Assembly (NCBI RefSeq): GCF_022376445.1
Contig: NW_025954980.1
Location: 248,001-312,000 of the forward strand
Length of the DNA: 64,000 nucleotides
Direction of reading: 5' to 3'
DNA from: Fomitopsis serialis
Lineage: Eukaryota; Basidiomycota; Agaricomycetes; Polyporales; Fomitopsidaceae
In this document: positions 21,599 to 33,779 of the stretch, in pieces
Layout: every line of letters begins with the position of its first letter
How positions within the stretch are numbered: position 1 is the stretch's first letter
Translations under genes and position numbers: made by a program
Notes under the pieces: model-generated
Told to the model about the DNA's origin: nothing
The model's database searches: none
Seen by the model: the letters and a program-made list of their open reading frames with translations, nothing else

Positions 21599-24538
21599 AT
21601 GGCACCCAGTCAGTCAAGGATACTCTCACTTGAACAGATTCGCGAGACGACCCTTGCCAAGCTCGGTCGTTTTCCCTGTCGGTGGCAAGCGCACGCGACA
21701 CAAGTCATCCTCGAACGCAAGAACGACCTCATCACTATTGCACCTACAGGTTCAGGGAAAACACTGACCTTTTGGATGCCACTTCTCTTCCGTGCCGACG
21801 GTATTCAAATTGTCGTGACGCCGCTCAATATTCTCGGCACTCAGAATGAGCAAGAATTGGCAAAATTCGGGGTGCGCGCGATTGCTGTCAGGGCAGAGAC
21901 AGCGACACCGAAGGTTTTTCGTGTGAGTCATGGTTCGTATAGCCATATTCATAGGTTACTCACTGATTTGCTTAGGAGATCCGCGAGGGCAAGTACCGTG
22001 CAATCGTCGTCAGCCCGGAGGAGTTGATGAAGGTAGGCGGGGGATTCGAGGACCTGTGGAACGACGAAGGGTTCACCTCGCGAATCATGAGCATTGTCTT
22101 CGATGAGGCACACTGCATAAGTACCTGGAAGTCATTTCGACAAGACTACAAGAACATCGACCGACTCCGTTACCTTTTGCCGCATGTCCCGTTCGTCCTC
22201 GCCACAGCAACTCTGCCAGGCGAGATGCAGCGTGAGATCATGAAGACGCTGCAGATTCGCGCCGACCGCTGTACCGTGATACGGCGCTCGAACAATCGCC
22301 CAAACGTGCACATCGAAGTGCGTCGCATCAAGCATTCGCTCTCGGGTTACGAGGACTTGGATTTCCTCGTCTTGCCGAGGACAGAGCGTGCAGCCGGGGA
22401 CTTAATCCCAAAGTTCCTGGTCTTCTTCGATAACATCGACGATTGCGTCAGGGCTGGGGAGCATCTGCGAAGTCGGCTTCATCCAGAAGAGAGAGAAAAA
22501 TACATTGGTTTCACGCACAGATGTCCGAGCAGTTCCGCGAGGATGATCTCGCGGCCTTCAATGCATCAAATCTATATGGCCTGTGTAGCACAGATTCCTT
22601 CGGAATGGTCAGTGAATTTCAGCCCGAGGCTAGTAGAGTGGTAACTAATGAAAAACTTACATTCGCAGGGCGTGAACGTCGCGGACGTTCGCATCGTCGT
22701 GCAGTGGCGGATGCCGCGTGATTTGAACACGTTGTGGCAGCGCTTTGGACGCGCCGCGCGTGACCTGACACTCACGCAGTTGCAATCCTCCTTGTCGATG
22801 GTCGGTATTTGATGAAGAGAAGGAAAAGAAACAGCGCGCCGCCGAGAAAGCTGCCGAGAAAGCCGCCAGAAAAGAAAAGCGGTCAATGATCCAGCTCAAA
22901 AGCCTACAAGAGGGCACGTACCAATGACACACCGGCACATCAGCTGCGACAGCTACCTCGTCCATCACGAACATCGAGCAACAGCGGGAAGCTGCTAGTG
23001 AGACGGAGAGCGCAGATGCGACACGGCCTCCAGCTGGTGGTGTGTCAGAGGACCAAGGTCGGGGATCATCCCAGGAACGCCACAACGTGGCGCCGGTGTG
23101 GGGTCGCAGGTCGATCTTGCGAGTTTGCGTGCAGACATCGAAGCAGCGCGTTTGTCGAGTCGACAAGGAGGAGCACGGAAGGGAAGAAAACAGACCAGGA
23201 AACGAGTGAGCTCTCGGCGGAGCTCGATGCGCTAGTCAACGCAGCAACAAGGCCGCACCGCTGCTATCGAGCGCCGATCATGGCGTACTACCGGAATGAC
23301 CAAATCGGTAAGTGTGTTTACTCGCTTTGGTTCTGTGGGTCCGTCCGTCTGATAGGTACTTGCCTATTAGAGCCGGATGACCCTCCTTGCCTCGCCGAGG
23401 GCTGCTCTCGATGTGCCACACGGGCACCCATGCTCTGCTGTATCCTGTGCTCCCCCGATGCTCCCTGCTTCGCAGCAGTCGCGCCTCACGAATGCGATGC
23501 GGCGCCGCCTCAGCCGCGCGCGTCGCGCATCAAGAAGGACACAACCATCTCGCCAGCCGGACGCGACCTCAGGACGGCCCTCGACACCTTCCGCCGAGAG
23601 CGGACAATCAACAAATATGGCCGGGCCTTACTCGACAACCTCGGCGCGAGCGTTGTTCTTCCGGACAACGCTATCGACCGATTGGTTGAGTGCGCGCAGG
23701 CTGGCAAAATCAAATCTCTAGACGACGTACAGCGCGAGGTAGGGAAGAAGTGGGGCAAGGCACGCGAGTATGGAGAGGAAGTGGCAGCCATAATACGGCG
23801 GTGCGTCATTCGATTCAGTCGGTCACCGTGCAGTTACTAAACGTTCTGTAGCATCTTCCCTCTAGACAATCCTTTCGTGGTCGCTCCGCTCACTCCTCGG
23901 CCGCAACCCGTCAACGCAGCGCATGTAGGCTCCTCGACCGCACCAAACCACAGCAGTGCTCTGGCTACTCCGACGCCGGCAAGACGAACTGTTCGGCAGT
24001 ACAAGTGCAGCGCATGCGGCGCAGCTGGCCATAACAGTAGGCTTCATGAGTGTTGACCTCACCTCGGGATGACTGACGCGCATTGTGCAGAGAACAACCG
24101 ATCGTGTCCTAAATATGCGAGCAAGGCTCAGCAAGAGAATGCCCCGCCGACGGCTGCGACGGCAGGCAATGCTGATGAGGGCCCGGCCTCAGACACAGAC
24201 GAGCAAGAAGTGCAACCACGACAATCTCCACTTCCAGCGCCTTCGACTGTGTTGGACACTCTGTTCACGACTCCATCTTATCGACGTAATGCTCGGGTGG
24301 CAACACTCGAGCAGATCCGTGCAGAGCAACATAGCCTTCAGTCGCCTCAGCAACAGGACACAGTGTCCACTCCAGGAGGGCGGGGCTGGTCACGGAACCT
24401 GGCGTGAATGGTACGTCTATGTCGTCGATGTTCCTTCACCTATAGCATGCTCATGTGTACCTAGGTTCATCCGCGGAGGCGTTGATGATGCCGGTGCCGC
24501 CGTCTCGCTTTTACGGGAGTCCTGCGAGACTCAGATAA
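21599..24538 (+). CDS. RecQ-like DNA helicase, left-arm copy (disrupted)
   Basis: Superfamily 2 helicase of the RecQ type, likely needed for replication or transposition of the element. Exon 1 is 21599-21922 with Walker A APTGSGKT at residues 48-55. Exon 2 begins at 21976 and contains VFDEAHCISTW (motif II) at about residue 150, then LATATLP. Further on are WFHAQMSEQF, CSTDSFGMGVNV and QRFGRAARD (motif VI). The C-terminal half has a lysine-rich stretch, a Cys-rich cluster around 23390-23490, and a zinc-knuckle-like CSACGAAGHN. A frameshift at about 22495 (five A where six would keep frame) is shared with the right copy. Seven more single-base losses at about 22767-23183 and one near 24376 break this copy only. 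The last exon to 24538 is a guess from splice signals; an unspliced reading stops earlier. Confidence 0.8.
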
Positions 24539-24886
24539 GTATTCCATCTCGTCAACATGCTCAGCTGGTAAGATTACATTATATCATAACACTGTGTCGA
24601 GACTAAGATCTCCTGCATCGATAGCCATATCTACGCCGTCCTCGGGCGGTCCAGCACTGTCGGCCTCATCACCGTCACTGCTCGTGCTCCCAAGCATGAG
24701 CCCAATTCCCTTACTCAGCATATCTCGAATACAATGCGCTGACTTCCGTCCCTCACGTCGCTCGTGCGGCCTCGTTTCATCCATGTTTTTGAGTAGAGCA
24801 TTAAATGTTATTTTGAGGTTCTTCTTTCCATGAGCTGACGAGAGGCCGGAGAGATAAAAGTTGTGCTCTGCATTGCGAGCACAACT

Positions 24887-27295
24887 TCAACTGTACACCA
24901 GGACATTGGGAGACTCTGTGATAACCCGGTCCTTTGTGTAATTGGAGCCGTCTCCACCGTAAGTGTCCTTGATAGATGTGTGTCAGCCTCGCCCATACCA
25001 CGAACAGTTGGTTGATACCTTAGTGAACAAATTCATCAGCTCAACGACCCAATCGACCCCCCGGAAAGCGTGCGGTTTGCCCGTTGGGTTAACAAGAATG
25101 TTGTAACGAATTGCATGGCTTCCACAGTACAATGAGTCTCACCATAACTCTCATCAGATCAGCAGGAAGTGCTCACCGCAGTCGCTCGGGGTAGACAAAA
25201 TGTACATCTGTCCAGAACCTCTCCATGTAGCTTGCATATTTATGCTTCCCCGTCGCCTTGAACAGAGCAATCCATGCAGGCATTATTGCCTCAATGCCTC
25301 CGATATCTCCCGCATTGGCATGATAGGAGAACTCCTCGTAAAGCGAAAAATACTGATGCATGAGCATGATGTTTTCGTGTTGCTGATCGCGTACATCGGC
25401 ACTGCGGTTGCGCATAGCATAGAGGTTCTGCACCCCGGCAACATACTTGGGGACCATACGGTGGGCCATGGTAACAAGCTGCTCGAATGTTGGTGTCTGG
25501 CGAGCAAAGTCATCCAGACTGTCCACTGCTTGATCGCGATATTGCGAGCGGGCCTCCGTACGCCAGCAATCCAGCCGCAGTACGATTCCGGTGTGCAATA
25601 TTACCTCGTGCATCTGGCGAAACTTCGGCTTTGAACCTATCTGGCCTGTTTCTCGCGGGCGTAGCATCCCCACAAAATGCATGAGACTGTTCTCATCGCG
25701 ACGCGACTCGGGTGGTTGTATGAACATGCGCCAGATGTCATCTGCACAGGCCATCTTCGAGTGAAATATACCTGGGACGAAGATGGCAAACTGATGGCGG
25801 CGAAGGGCTGTCTGCTCGATGCTGCGGCGCTTTTGGATAGCCTGCACCCGCTCGGCCGTTCCGAGATCACCATGGACAAGCACTACATGCTCCGATATGT
25901 CTACAATGTCTTCATCTGCCTCCGTGGCCTCGGGGTCTCCGATCCCTGCCTGTTTGAGCAAGTCCGCGATCGCCTGGATGTTGCCATCGACCTTCGACTG
26001 ATTTATATCCATGCACCGAACGGGGTGGTAGGTGAGCTTTACAACAGGGATCAGTTCGACAGCTTCTGGGTTGGGTAACAACGGAATGAATTGTCGGAAA
26101 TATTCTGGGCCATGTCGGAAGAGTGCGTCGAGAAAAAGCCATGCTGTGAAGCGGGCGCTACGGGACAAACCCGATGGATGTGGAGGATCGGGATGGAGTG
26201 TCAGGAGGTTTTCGTACGAATATCGTGGTGGCGGGGTTGGGCTGTAGAGGACACTGGGATTGAGCCACGAGGTCTCCCATAGCCTACGTGAGCAGCGTAG
26301 GTCGTCAGGCTGGACACCATGTTCGAGCTTGATGATGAGCCCTGATGTAAGGTGGACGAGTCGATCCCCCGATTTCTCGATCGTAGGTGTCATGGTCCTG
26401 AGTGTTAGCTCACAGTTGTCGTATGCGAGCATCGCGCGGAGGGACTGCCCGAGCTGGCGAACATTTCTCGCACTCTCTCGGGACAGTGAGTGAACGGCAT
26501 TATTGATAGAAGACGGTGAGATTGAGATGCCCATATGTGCAAGTGCCTTGATGACCTTGTCAGGTGTATTGCAGGAATGGAAGAAGATCGCGTTGACGGC
26601 AGCGAACGCGTTGCATTGCTGATTGAGCGAGTGCATGATTACAGACAGTATAACTACTGTCTTCTGCCGAAGGCAAAGCTAATTAGGACAAGAGTAATAA
26701 CATACAAACTTGCAATCTGGCTCACTAGATGACATAAGGCTCGCTGCAATTTCAACCGAGCATCCTTCGCAGGAGCTGAGGGATCGGCGCCTTCTCGAAC
26801 ATCGCCTCCGCCGAGTTCAAGTTCCCGCCACAACTCCAGCTCATCCGGACTGAGAGTTTGATTCTCGGGATCTCCCTCCCCTAGGCCAGTCCAGAGCTCT
26901 CGGCCTGACAAGAGGAACACGATGAGTTCCCATAGTTCGGGAGCCAGGGACCGCATTCGCGCAGCCATGTCCTCGATGCGGAAATCAAGGACTTGCTCGG
27001 CTTTCATGTGCACGGCACCGAGATGCCATCCGTTGTCCTTGTCCGTCAGCTCGCGCGCGACGCGATGGTAATGTGCTTTCATTTCTTGATGCGCCCAACG
27101 CCGTGTCACGGCAGACGTCCGAGTATTCCGCGCAGACGCCGCGAGAATAAGGCCAAGATTGGCATTGAGACCTTCGAAGAAGGTGAACCCGGCGAAGGTC
27201 TTGTCATCGAGTGATTCCAGAACGAGCTCAGACAGTGACACACGAGCTTCAAGGAGAGCTTTTCGAATGAACTGGATTTGTGCAAGAGATATCAT
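24887..27295 (-). CDS. DUF6589 protein, left-arm copy (ends at internal TGA)
   Basis: Mirror of the right-arm gene. Exons in coding order are 27295-26726, 26663-25177, 25118-25019 and 24967-24887. It encodes the same 745 residues except one change: valine in ELIVFLLSG against alanine on the right, caused by CpG-to-CpA on the plus strand. The same TGA stop and following hairpin (24858-24887) occur. The reading frame stays open after the TGA to 24584, leaving a gap of about 45 bp to the proposed end of the convergent helicase. DUF6589 is a fungal domain of unknown biochemical role, often found in repeated elements; an integrase or transposase role is my inference. Confidence 0.85.
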
Positions 27296-27836
27296 CGCCC
27301 GGGACGTACAAAACGCGCTCGTCCGTTATATATATGCAGTGCGCGCGTTCGCGCAAATGAACATCGCTCGAGGCGCAGGTAATTACATAATCTCGGTCAT
27401 TGATTGACTCGCCAAATTGGGGGGTATGCAGCCGGGGCTCCGTTTGTTTGTATATGTTTTGTGCCAGCCGCCAGAGGGGGGTAAAGGGGAATAAGATTAC
27501 GGAGATTCAGGATCGGGCGGGGATGGAAAGTTTTGATGGGATGTGGCTGAGGTGTGGCGGGTGAGGACAGGGACACAAAGCACAGTTCGCGGTCTCGAAA
27601 ATTCGTCCCCTCTACCCCCCGAAGGCGGATGGGGAGGAGCCTGCCCTTTACCCCCCTCTGGCGGCTGGCACAAAACATATACAAACAAACGGAGCCCCGG
27701 CTGCATACCCCCCAATTTGGCGAGTCGATCAATGACCGAGATTATGTAATTACCTGCGCCTCGAGCGATGTTCATTTGCGCGAACGCGCGCACTGCATAT
27801 ATATAACGGACGAGCGCGTTTTGTACGTCCCGGGCG
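27296..27836. promoter_or_regulatory. Central head-to-head promoter region of the palindrome
   Basis: The two DUF6589 genes start 541 bp apart and point outwards. Each has a TATATATA box in mirrored position (27327-27334 for the left gene, 27798-27805 for the right gene), 31-39 bp from its start codon. The asymmetric 155-bp core 27489-27643, most of the inverted module A, lies between them. Confidence 0.6.
27479..27643 (-). repeat. Module A, inverted central copy (palindrome spacer)
   Basis: Reverse complement of 21037-21200. Bases 27489-27643 are the only part of the centre that is not mirrored, so this copy defines the loop of the palindrome. Confidence 0.75.
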
Positions 27837-30245
27837 ATGATATCTCTTGCACAAATCCAGTTCATTCGAAAAGCTCTCCTTGAAGCTCGTGTGTCACTGT
27901 CTGAGCTCGTTCTGGAATCACTCGATGACAAGACCTTCGCCGGGTTCACCTTCTTCGAAGGTCTCAATGCCAATCTTGGCCTTATTCTCGCGGCGTCTGC
28001 GCGGAATACTCGGACGTCTGCCGTGACACGGCGTTGGGCGCATCAAGAAATGAAAGCACATTACCATCGCGTCGCGCGCGAGCTGACGGACAAGGACAAC
28101 GGATGGCATCTCGGTGCCGTGCACATGAAAGCCGAGCAAGTCCTTGATTTCCGCATCGAGGACATGGCTGCGCGAATGCGGTCCCTGGCTCCCGAACTAT
28201 GGGAACTCATCGCGTTCCTCTTGTCAGGCCGAGAGCTCTGGACTGGCCTAGGGGAGGGAGATCCCGAGAATCAAACTCTCAGTCCGGATGAGCTGGAGTT
28301 GTGGCGGGAACTTGAACTCGGCGGAGGCGATGTTCGAGAAGGCGCCGATCCCTCAGCTCCTGCGAAGGATGCTCGGTTGAAATTGCAGCGAGCCTTATGT
28401 CATCTAGTGAGCCAGATTGCAAGTTTGTATGTTATTACTCTTGTCCTAATTAGCTTTGCCTTCGGCAGAAGACAGTAGTTATACTGTCTGTAATCATGCA
28501 CTCGCTCAATCAGCAATGCAACGCGTTCGCTGCCGTCAACGCGATCTTCTTCCATTCCTGCAATACACCTGACAAGGTCATCAAGGCACTTGCACATATG
28601 GGCATCTCAATCTCACCGTCTTCTATCAATAATGCCGTTCACTCACTGTCCCGAGAGAGTGCGAGAAATGTTCGCCAGCTCGGGCAGTCCCTCCGCGCGA
28701 TGCTCGCATACGACAACTGTGAGCTAACACTCAGGACCATGACACCTACGATCGAGAAATCGGGGGATCGACTCGTCCACCTTACATCAGGGCTCATCAT
28801 CAAGCTCGAACATGGTGTCCAGCCTGACGACCTACGCTGCTCACGTAGGCTATGGGAGACCTCGTGGCTCAATCCCAGTGTCCTCTACAGCCCAACCCCG
28901 CCACCACGATATTCGTACGAAAACCTCCTGACACTCCATCCCGATCCTCCACATCCATCGGGTTTGTCCCGTAGCGCCCGCTTCACAGCATGGCTTTTTC
29001 TCGACGCACTCTTCCGACATGGCCCAGAATATTTCCGACAATTCATTCCGTTGTTACCCAACCCAGAAGCTGTCGAACTGATCCCTGTTGTAAAGCTCAC
29101 CTACCACCCCGTTCGGTGCATGGATATAAATCAGTCGAAGGTCGATGGCAACATCCAGGCGATCGCGGACTTGCTCAAACAGGCAGGGATCGGAGACCCC
29201 GAGGCCACGGAGGCAGATGAAGACATTGTAGACATATCGGAGCATGTAGTGCTTGTCCATGGTGATCTCGGAACGGCCGAGCGGGTGCAGGCTATCCAAA
29301 AGCGCCGCAGCATCGAGCAGACAGCCCTTCGCCGCCATCAGTTTGCCATCTTCGTCCCAGGTATATTTCACTCGAAGATGGCCTGTGCAGATGACATCTG
29401 GCGCATGTTCATACAACCACCCGAGTCGCGTCGCGATGAGAACAGTCTCATGCATTTTGTGGGGATGCTACGCCCGCGAGAAACAGGCCAGATAGGTTCA
29501 AAGCCGAAGTTTCGCCAGATGCACGAGGTAATATTGCACACCGGAATCGTACTGCGGCTGGATTGCTGGCGTACGGAGGCCCGCTCGCAATATCGCGATC
29601 AAGCAGTGGACAGTCTGGATGACTTTGCTCGCCAGACACCAACATTCGAGCAGCTTGTTACCATGGCCCACCGTATGGTCCCCAAGTATGTTGCCGGGGT
29701 GCAGAACCTCTATGCTATGCGCAACCGCAGTGCCGATGTACGCGATCAGCAACACGAAAACATCATGCTCATGCATCAGTATTTTTCGCTTTACGAGGAG
29801 TTCTCCTATCATGCCAATGCGGGAGATATCGGAGGCATTGAGGCAATAATGCCTGCATGGATTGCTCTGTTCAAGGCGACGGGGAAGCATAAATATGCAA
29901 GCTACATGGAGAGGTTCTGGACAGATGTACATTTTGTCTACCCCGAGCGACTGCGGTGAGCACTTCCTGCTGATCTGATGAGAGTTATGGTGAGACTCAT
30001 TGTACTGTGGAAGCCATGCAATTCGTTACAACATTCTTGTTAACCCAACGGGCAAACCGCACGCTTTCCGGGGGGTCGATTGGGTCGTTGAGCTGATGAA
30101 TTTGTTCACTAAGGTATCAACCAACTGTTCGTGGTATGGGCGAGGCTGACACACATCTATCAAGGACACTTACGGTGGAGACGGCTCCAATTACACAAAG
30201 GACCGGGTTATCACAGAGTCTCCCAATGTCCTGGTGTACAGTTGA
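27837..30245 (+). CDS. DUF6589 protein, right-arm copy (ends at internal TGA)
   Basis: Exons 27837-28406, 28469-29955, 30014-30113 and 30165-30245 join in phase to 745 aa. Exon 2 has the family core: QQCNAFAAVNAIFFHSC at about residue 206, VHGDLGTAERV at about 453, and FHSKMACADDIWRMF at about 490. Exons 3 and 4 give HAIRYNILVNPTGKPHAFRG and DTYGGDGSNYTKDRVITESP, which match the C-terminal part of the family. Then TGA at 30243-30245 interrupts the domain. The same frame continues open for 100 codons to 30548 with family-like text (NAEHNFYLSG, ETRPHERREGRKSAH). A perfect hairpin starts at the last base of the TGA. So the gene is either truncated, read through, or descends from a copy that had acquired a nonsense mutation. 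Function is unknown; a transposase-like role is inferred from its place in the element. Confidence 0.88.
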
Positions 30246-30274
30246 AGTTGTGCTCGCAATGCAGAGCACAACTT
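30245..30274 (+). other. Stem-loop directly after the DUF6589 TGA
   Basis: AAGTTGTGCTC (30245-30255) pairs perfectly with GAGCACAACTT (30264-30274) across an 8-nt loop. It overlaps the A of the stop codon. The mirrored copy is at 24858-24887. Confidence 0.8.
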
Positions 30275-30593
30275 TTATCTCTCCGGCCTCTCGTCAGCTC
30301 ATGGAAAGAAGAACCTCAAAATAACATTTAATGCTCTACTCAAAAACATGGATGAAACGAGGCCGCACGAGCGACGTGAGGGACGGAAGTCAGCGCATTG
30401 TATTCGAGATATGCTGAGTAAGGGAATTGGGCTCATGCTTGGGAGCACGAGCAGTGACGGTGATGAGGCCGACAGTGCTGGACCGCCCGAGGACGGCGTA
30501 GATATGGCTATCGATGCAGGAGATCTTAGTCTCGACACAGTGTTATGATATAATGTAATCTTACCAGCTGAGCATGTTGACGAGATGGAATAC

Positions 30594-33541
30594 TTATCTG
30601 AGTCTCGCAGGACTCCCGTAAAAGCGAGACGGCGGCACCGGCATCATCAACGCCTCCGCGGATGAACCTAGGTACACATGAGCATGCTATAGGTGAAGGA
30701 ACATCGACGACATAGACGTACCATTCACGCCAGGTTCCGTGACCAGCCCCGCCCTCCCTGGAGTGGACACTGTGTCCTGTTGCTGAGGCGACTGAAGGCT
30801 ATGTTGCTCTGCACGGATCTGCTCGAGTGTTGCCACCCGAGCATTACGTCGATAAGATGGAGTCGTGAACAGAGTGTCCAACACAGTCGAAGGCGCTGGA
30901 AGTGGAGATCGTCGTGGTTGCACTTCTTGCTCGTCTGTGTCTGAGGCCGGGCCCTCATCAGCATTGCCTGCCGTCGCAGCCGTCGGCGGGGCATTCTCTT
31001 GCTGAGCCTTGCTCGCATATTTAGGACACGATCGGTTGTTCTCTGCACAATGCGCGTCAGTCATCCCGAGGTGAGGTCAACACTCATGAAGCCTACTGTT
31101 ATGGCCAGCTGCGCCGCATGCGCTGCACTTGTACTGCCGAACAGTTCGTCTTGCCGGCGTCGGAGTAGCCAGAGCACTGCTGTGGTTTGGTGCGGTCGAG
31201 GAGCCTACATGCGCTGCGTTGACGGGTTGCGGCCGAGGAGTGAGCGGAGCGACCACGAAAGGATTGTCTAGAGGGAAGATGCTACAGAACGTTTAGTAAC
31301 TGCACGGTGACCGACTGAATCGAATGACGCACCGCCGTATTATGGCTGCCACTTCCTCTCCATACTCGCGTGCCTTGCCCCACTTCTTCCCTACCTCGCG
31401 CTGTACGTCGTCTAGAGATTTGATTTTGCCAGCCTGCGCGCACTCAACCAATCGGTCGATAGCGTTGTCCGGAAGAACAACGCTCGCGCCGAGGTTGTCG
31501 AGTAAGGCCCGGCCATATTTGTTGATTGTCCGCTCTCGGCGGAAGGTGTCGAGGGCCGTCCTGAGGTCGCGTCCGGCTGGCGAGATGGTTGTGTCCTTCT
31601 TGATGCGCGACGCGCGCGGCTGAGGCGGCGCCGCATCGCATTCGTGAGGCGCGACTGCTGCGAAGCAGGGAGCATCGGGGGAGCACAGGATACAGCAGAG
31701 CATGGGTGCCCGTGTGGCACATCGAGAGCAGCCCTCGGCGAGGCAAGGAGGGTCATCCGGCTCTAATAGGCAAGTACCTATCAGACGGACGGACCCACAG
31801 AACCAAAGCGAGTAAACACACTTACCGATTTGGTCATTCCGGTAGTACGCCATGATCGGCGCTCGATAGCAGCGGTGCGGCCTTGTTGCTGCGTTGACTA
31901 GCGCATCGAGCTCCGCCGAGAGCTCACTCGTTTCCTGGTCTGTTTTCTTCCCTTTCCGTGCTCCTCCTTGTCGACTCGACAAACGCGCTGCTTCGATGTC
32001 TGCACGCAAACTCGCAAGATCGACCTGCGACCCCACACCGGCGCCACGTTGTGGCGGTTCCTGGGATGATCCCCGACCTTGGTCCTCTGACACACCACCA
32101 GCTGGAGGCCGTGTCGCATCTGCGCTCTCCGTCTCACTAGCAGCTTCCCGCTGTTGCTCGATGTTCGTGATGGACGAGGTAGCTGTCGCAGCTGATGTGC
32201 CGGGTGTGTCATTGGTACGTGCCCTCTTGGTAGGCTTTTGAGCTGGATCATTGACCGCTTTTCTTTTCTTGGCGGCTTTCTCGGCAGCTTTCTCGGCGGC
32301 GCGCTGTTTCTTTTCCTTCTCTTCATCAAAATACCGACCATCGACAAGGAGGATTGCAACTGCGTTGAGTGTCAGGTCACGCGCGGCGCGTCCAAAGCGC
32401 TGCCACAACGTGTTCAAATCACGCGGCATCCGCCACTGCACGACGATGCGAACGTCCGCGACGTTCACGCCCTGCGAATGTAAGTTTTTCATTAGTTACC
32501 ACTCTACTAGCCTCGGGCTGAAATTCACTGACCATTCCGAAGGAATCTGTGCTACACAGGCCATATAGATTTGATGCATTGAAGGCCGCGAGATCATCCT
32601 CGCGGAACTGCTCGGACATCTGTGCGTGAAACCAATGTATTTTTCTCTCTCTTCTGGATGAAGCCGACTTCGCAGATGCTCCCCAGCCCTGACGCAATCG
32701 TCGATGTTATCGAAGAAGACCAGGAACTTTGGGATTAAGTCCCCGGCTGCACGCTCTGTCCTCGGCAAGACGAGGAAATCCAAGTCCTCGTAACCCGAGA
32801 GCGAATGCTTGATGCGACGCACTTCGATGTGCACGTTTGGGCGATCGTTCGAGCGCCGTATCACGGTACAGCGGTCGGCGCGAATCTGCAGCGTCTTCAT
32901 GATCTCACGCTGCATCTCGCCTGGCAGAGTTGCTGTGGCGAGGACGAACGGGACATGCGGCAAAAGGTAACGGAGTCGGTCGATGTTCTTGTAGTCTTGT
33001 CGAAATGACTTCCAGGTACTTATGCAGTGTGCCTCATCGAAGACAATGCTCATGATTCGCGAGGTGAACCCTTCGTCGTTCCACAGGTCCTCGAATCCCC
33101 CGCCTACCTTCATCAACTCCTCCGGGCTGACGACGATTGCACGGTACTTGCCCTCGCGGATCTCCTAAGCAAATCAGTGAGTAACCTATGAATATGGCTA
33201 TACGAACCATGACTCACACGAAAAACCTTCGGTGTCGCTGTCTCTGCCCTGACAGCAATCGCGCGCACCCCGAATTTTGCCAATTCTTGCTCATTCTGAG
33301 TGCCGAGAATATTGAGCGGCGTCACGACAATTTGAATACCGTCGGCACGGAAGAGAAGTGGCATCCAAAAGGTCAGTGTTTTCCCTGAACCTGTAGGTGC
33401 AATAGTGATGAGGTCGTTCTTGCGTTCGAGGATGACTTGTGTCGCGTGCGCTTGCCACCGACAGGGAAAACGACCGAGCTTGGCAAGGGTCGTCTCGCGA
33501 ATCTGTTCAAGTGAGAGTATCCTTGACTGACTGGGTGCCAT
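30594..33541 (-). CDS. RecQ-like DNA helicase, right-arm copy
   Basis: Same protein as at 21599 but without the homopolymer losses of the left copy. Exon 1 (33541-33218) holds Walker A APTGSGKT. Exon 2 starts at 33164 and holds DEAHCIS. After an intron ending near 32478, one open frame runs from about 32477 to 31334 through QRFGRAARD, a lysine/alanine-rich linker with nuclear-localisation-like KKRK and KRAR, and a cysteine-rich cluster. Two further exons carry the zinc-knuckle-like CSACGAAGHN with a following Cys six residues on, and a Q-rich end. The one remaining lesion is the A5 run at about 32641-32645, which shifts the frame between EEREK and IHWFHAQM. The same run is in the left arm. 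The stop at 30594 assumes a last small intron; otherwise it is 30687. Confidence 0.82.
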
Positions 33542-33779
33542 GATAGAGGGGCAGGGAGTCGAGGGGGTGGACTGGTAGTTTTCTCGTCGTACAGTAGGCC
33601 TGCGGCGCGTCGCGACGCGTCGCACCGTCGCACGTGCTCGCTCACGAAAAACGGAAAATGCTCATTAATTGTCCACCGAGAAATTGTCCGACGGCTGATG
33701 GGGCTACCATATGGAGGACGCCATCACCGGGCTCCGGGTGTTTGTATATGTTTTGTGCCAGCCGCCAGAGGGGGGTAGA

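Noticed and set aside
21599..33541. The helicases as telomere-linked RecQ genes marking a chromosome end
   Set aside because: No TTAGGG-type arrays are present, unique genes lie on both sides, and the block has transposon-like ends.
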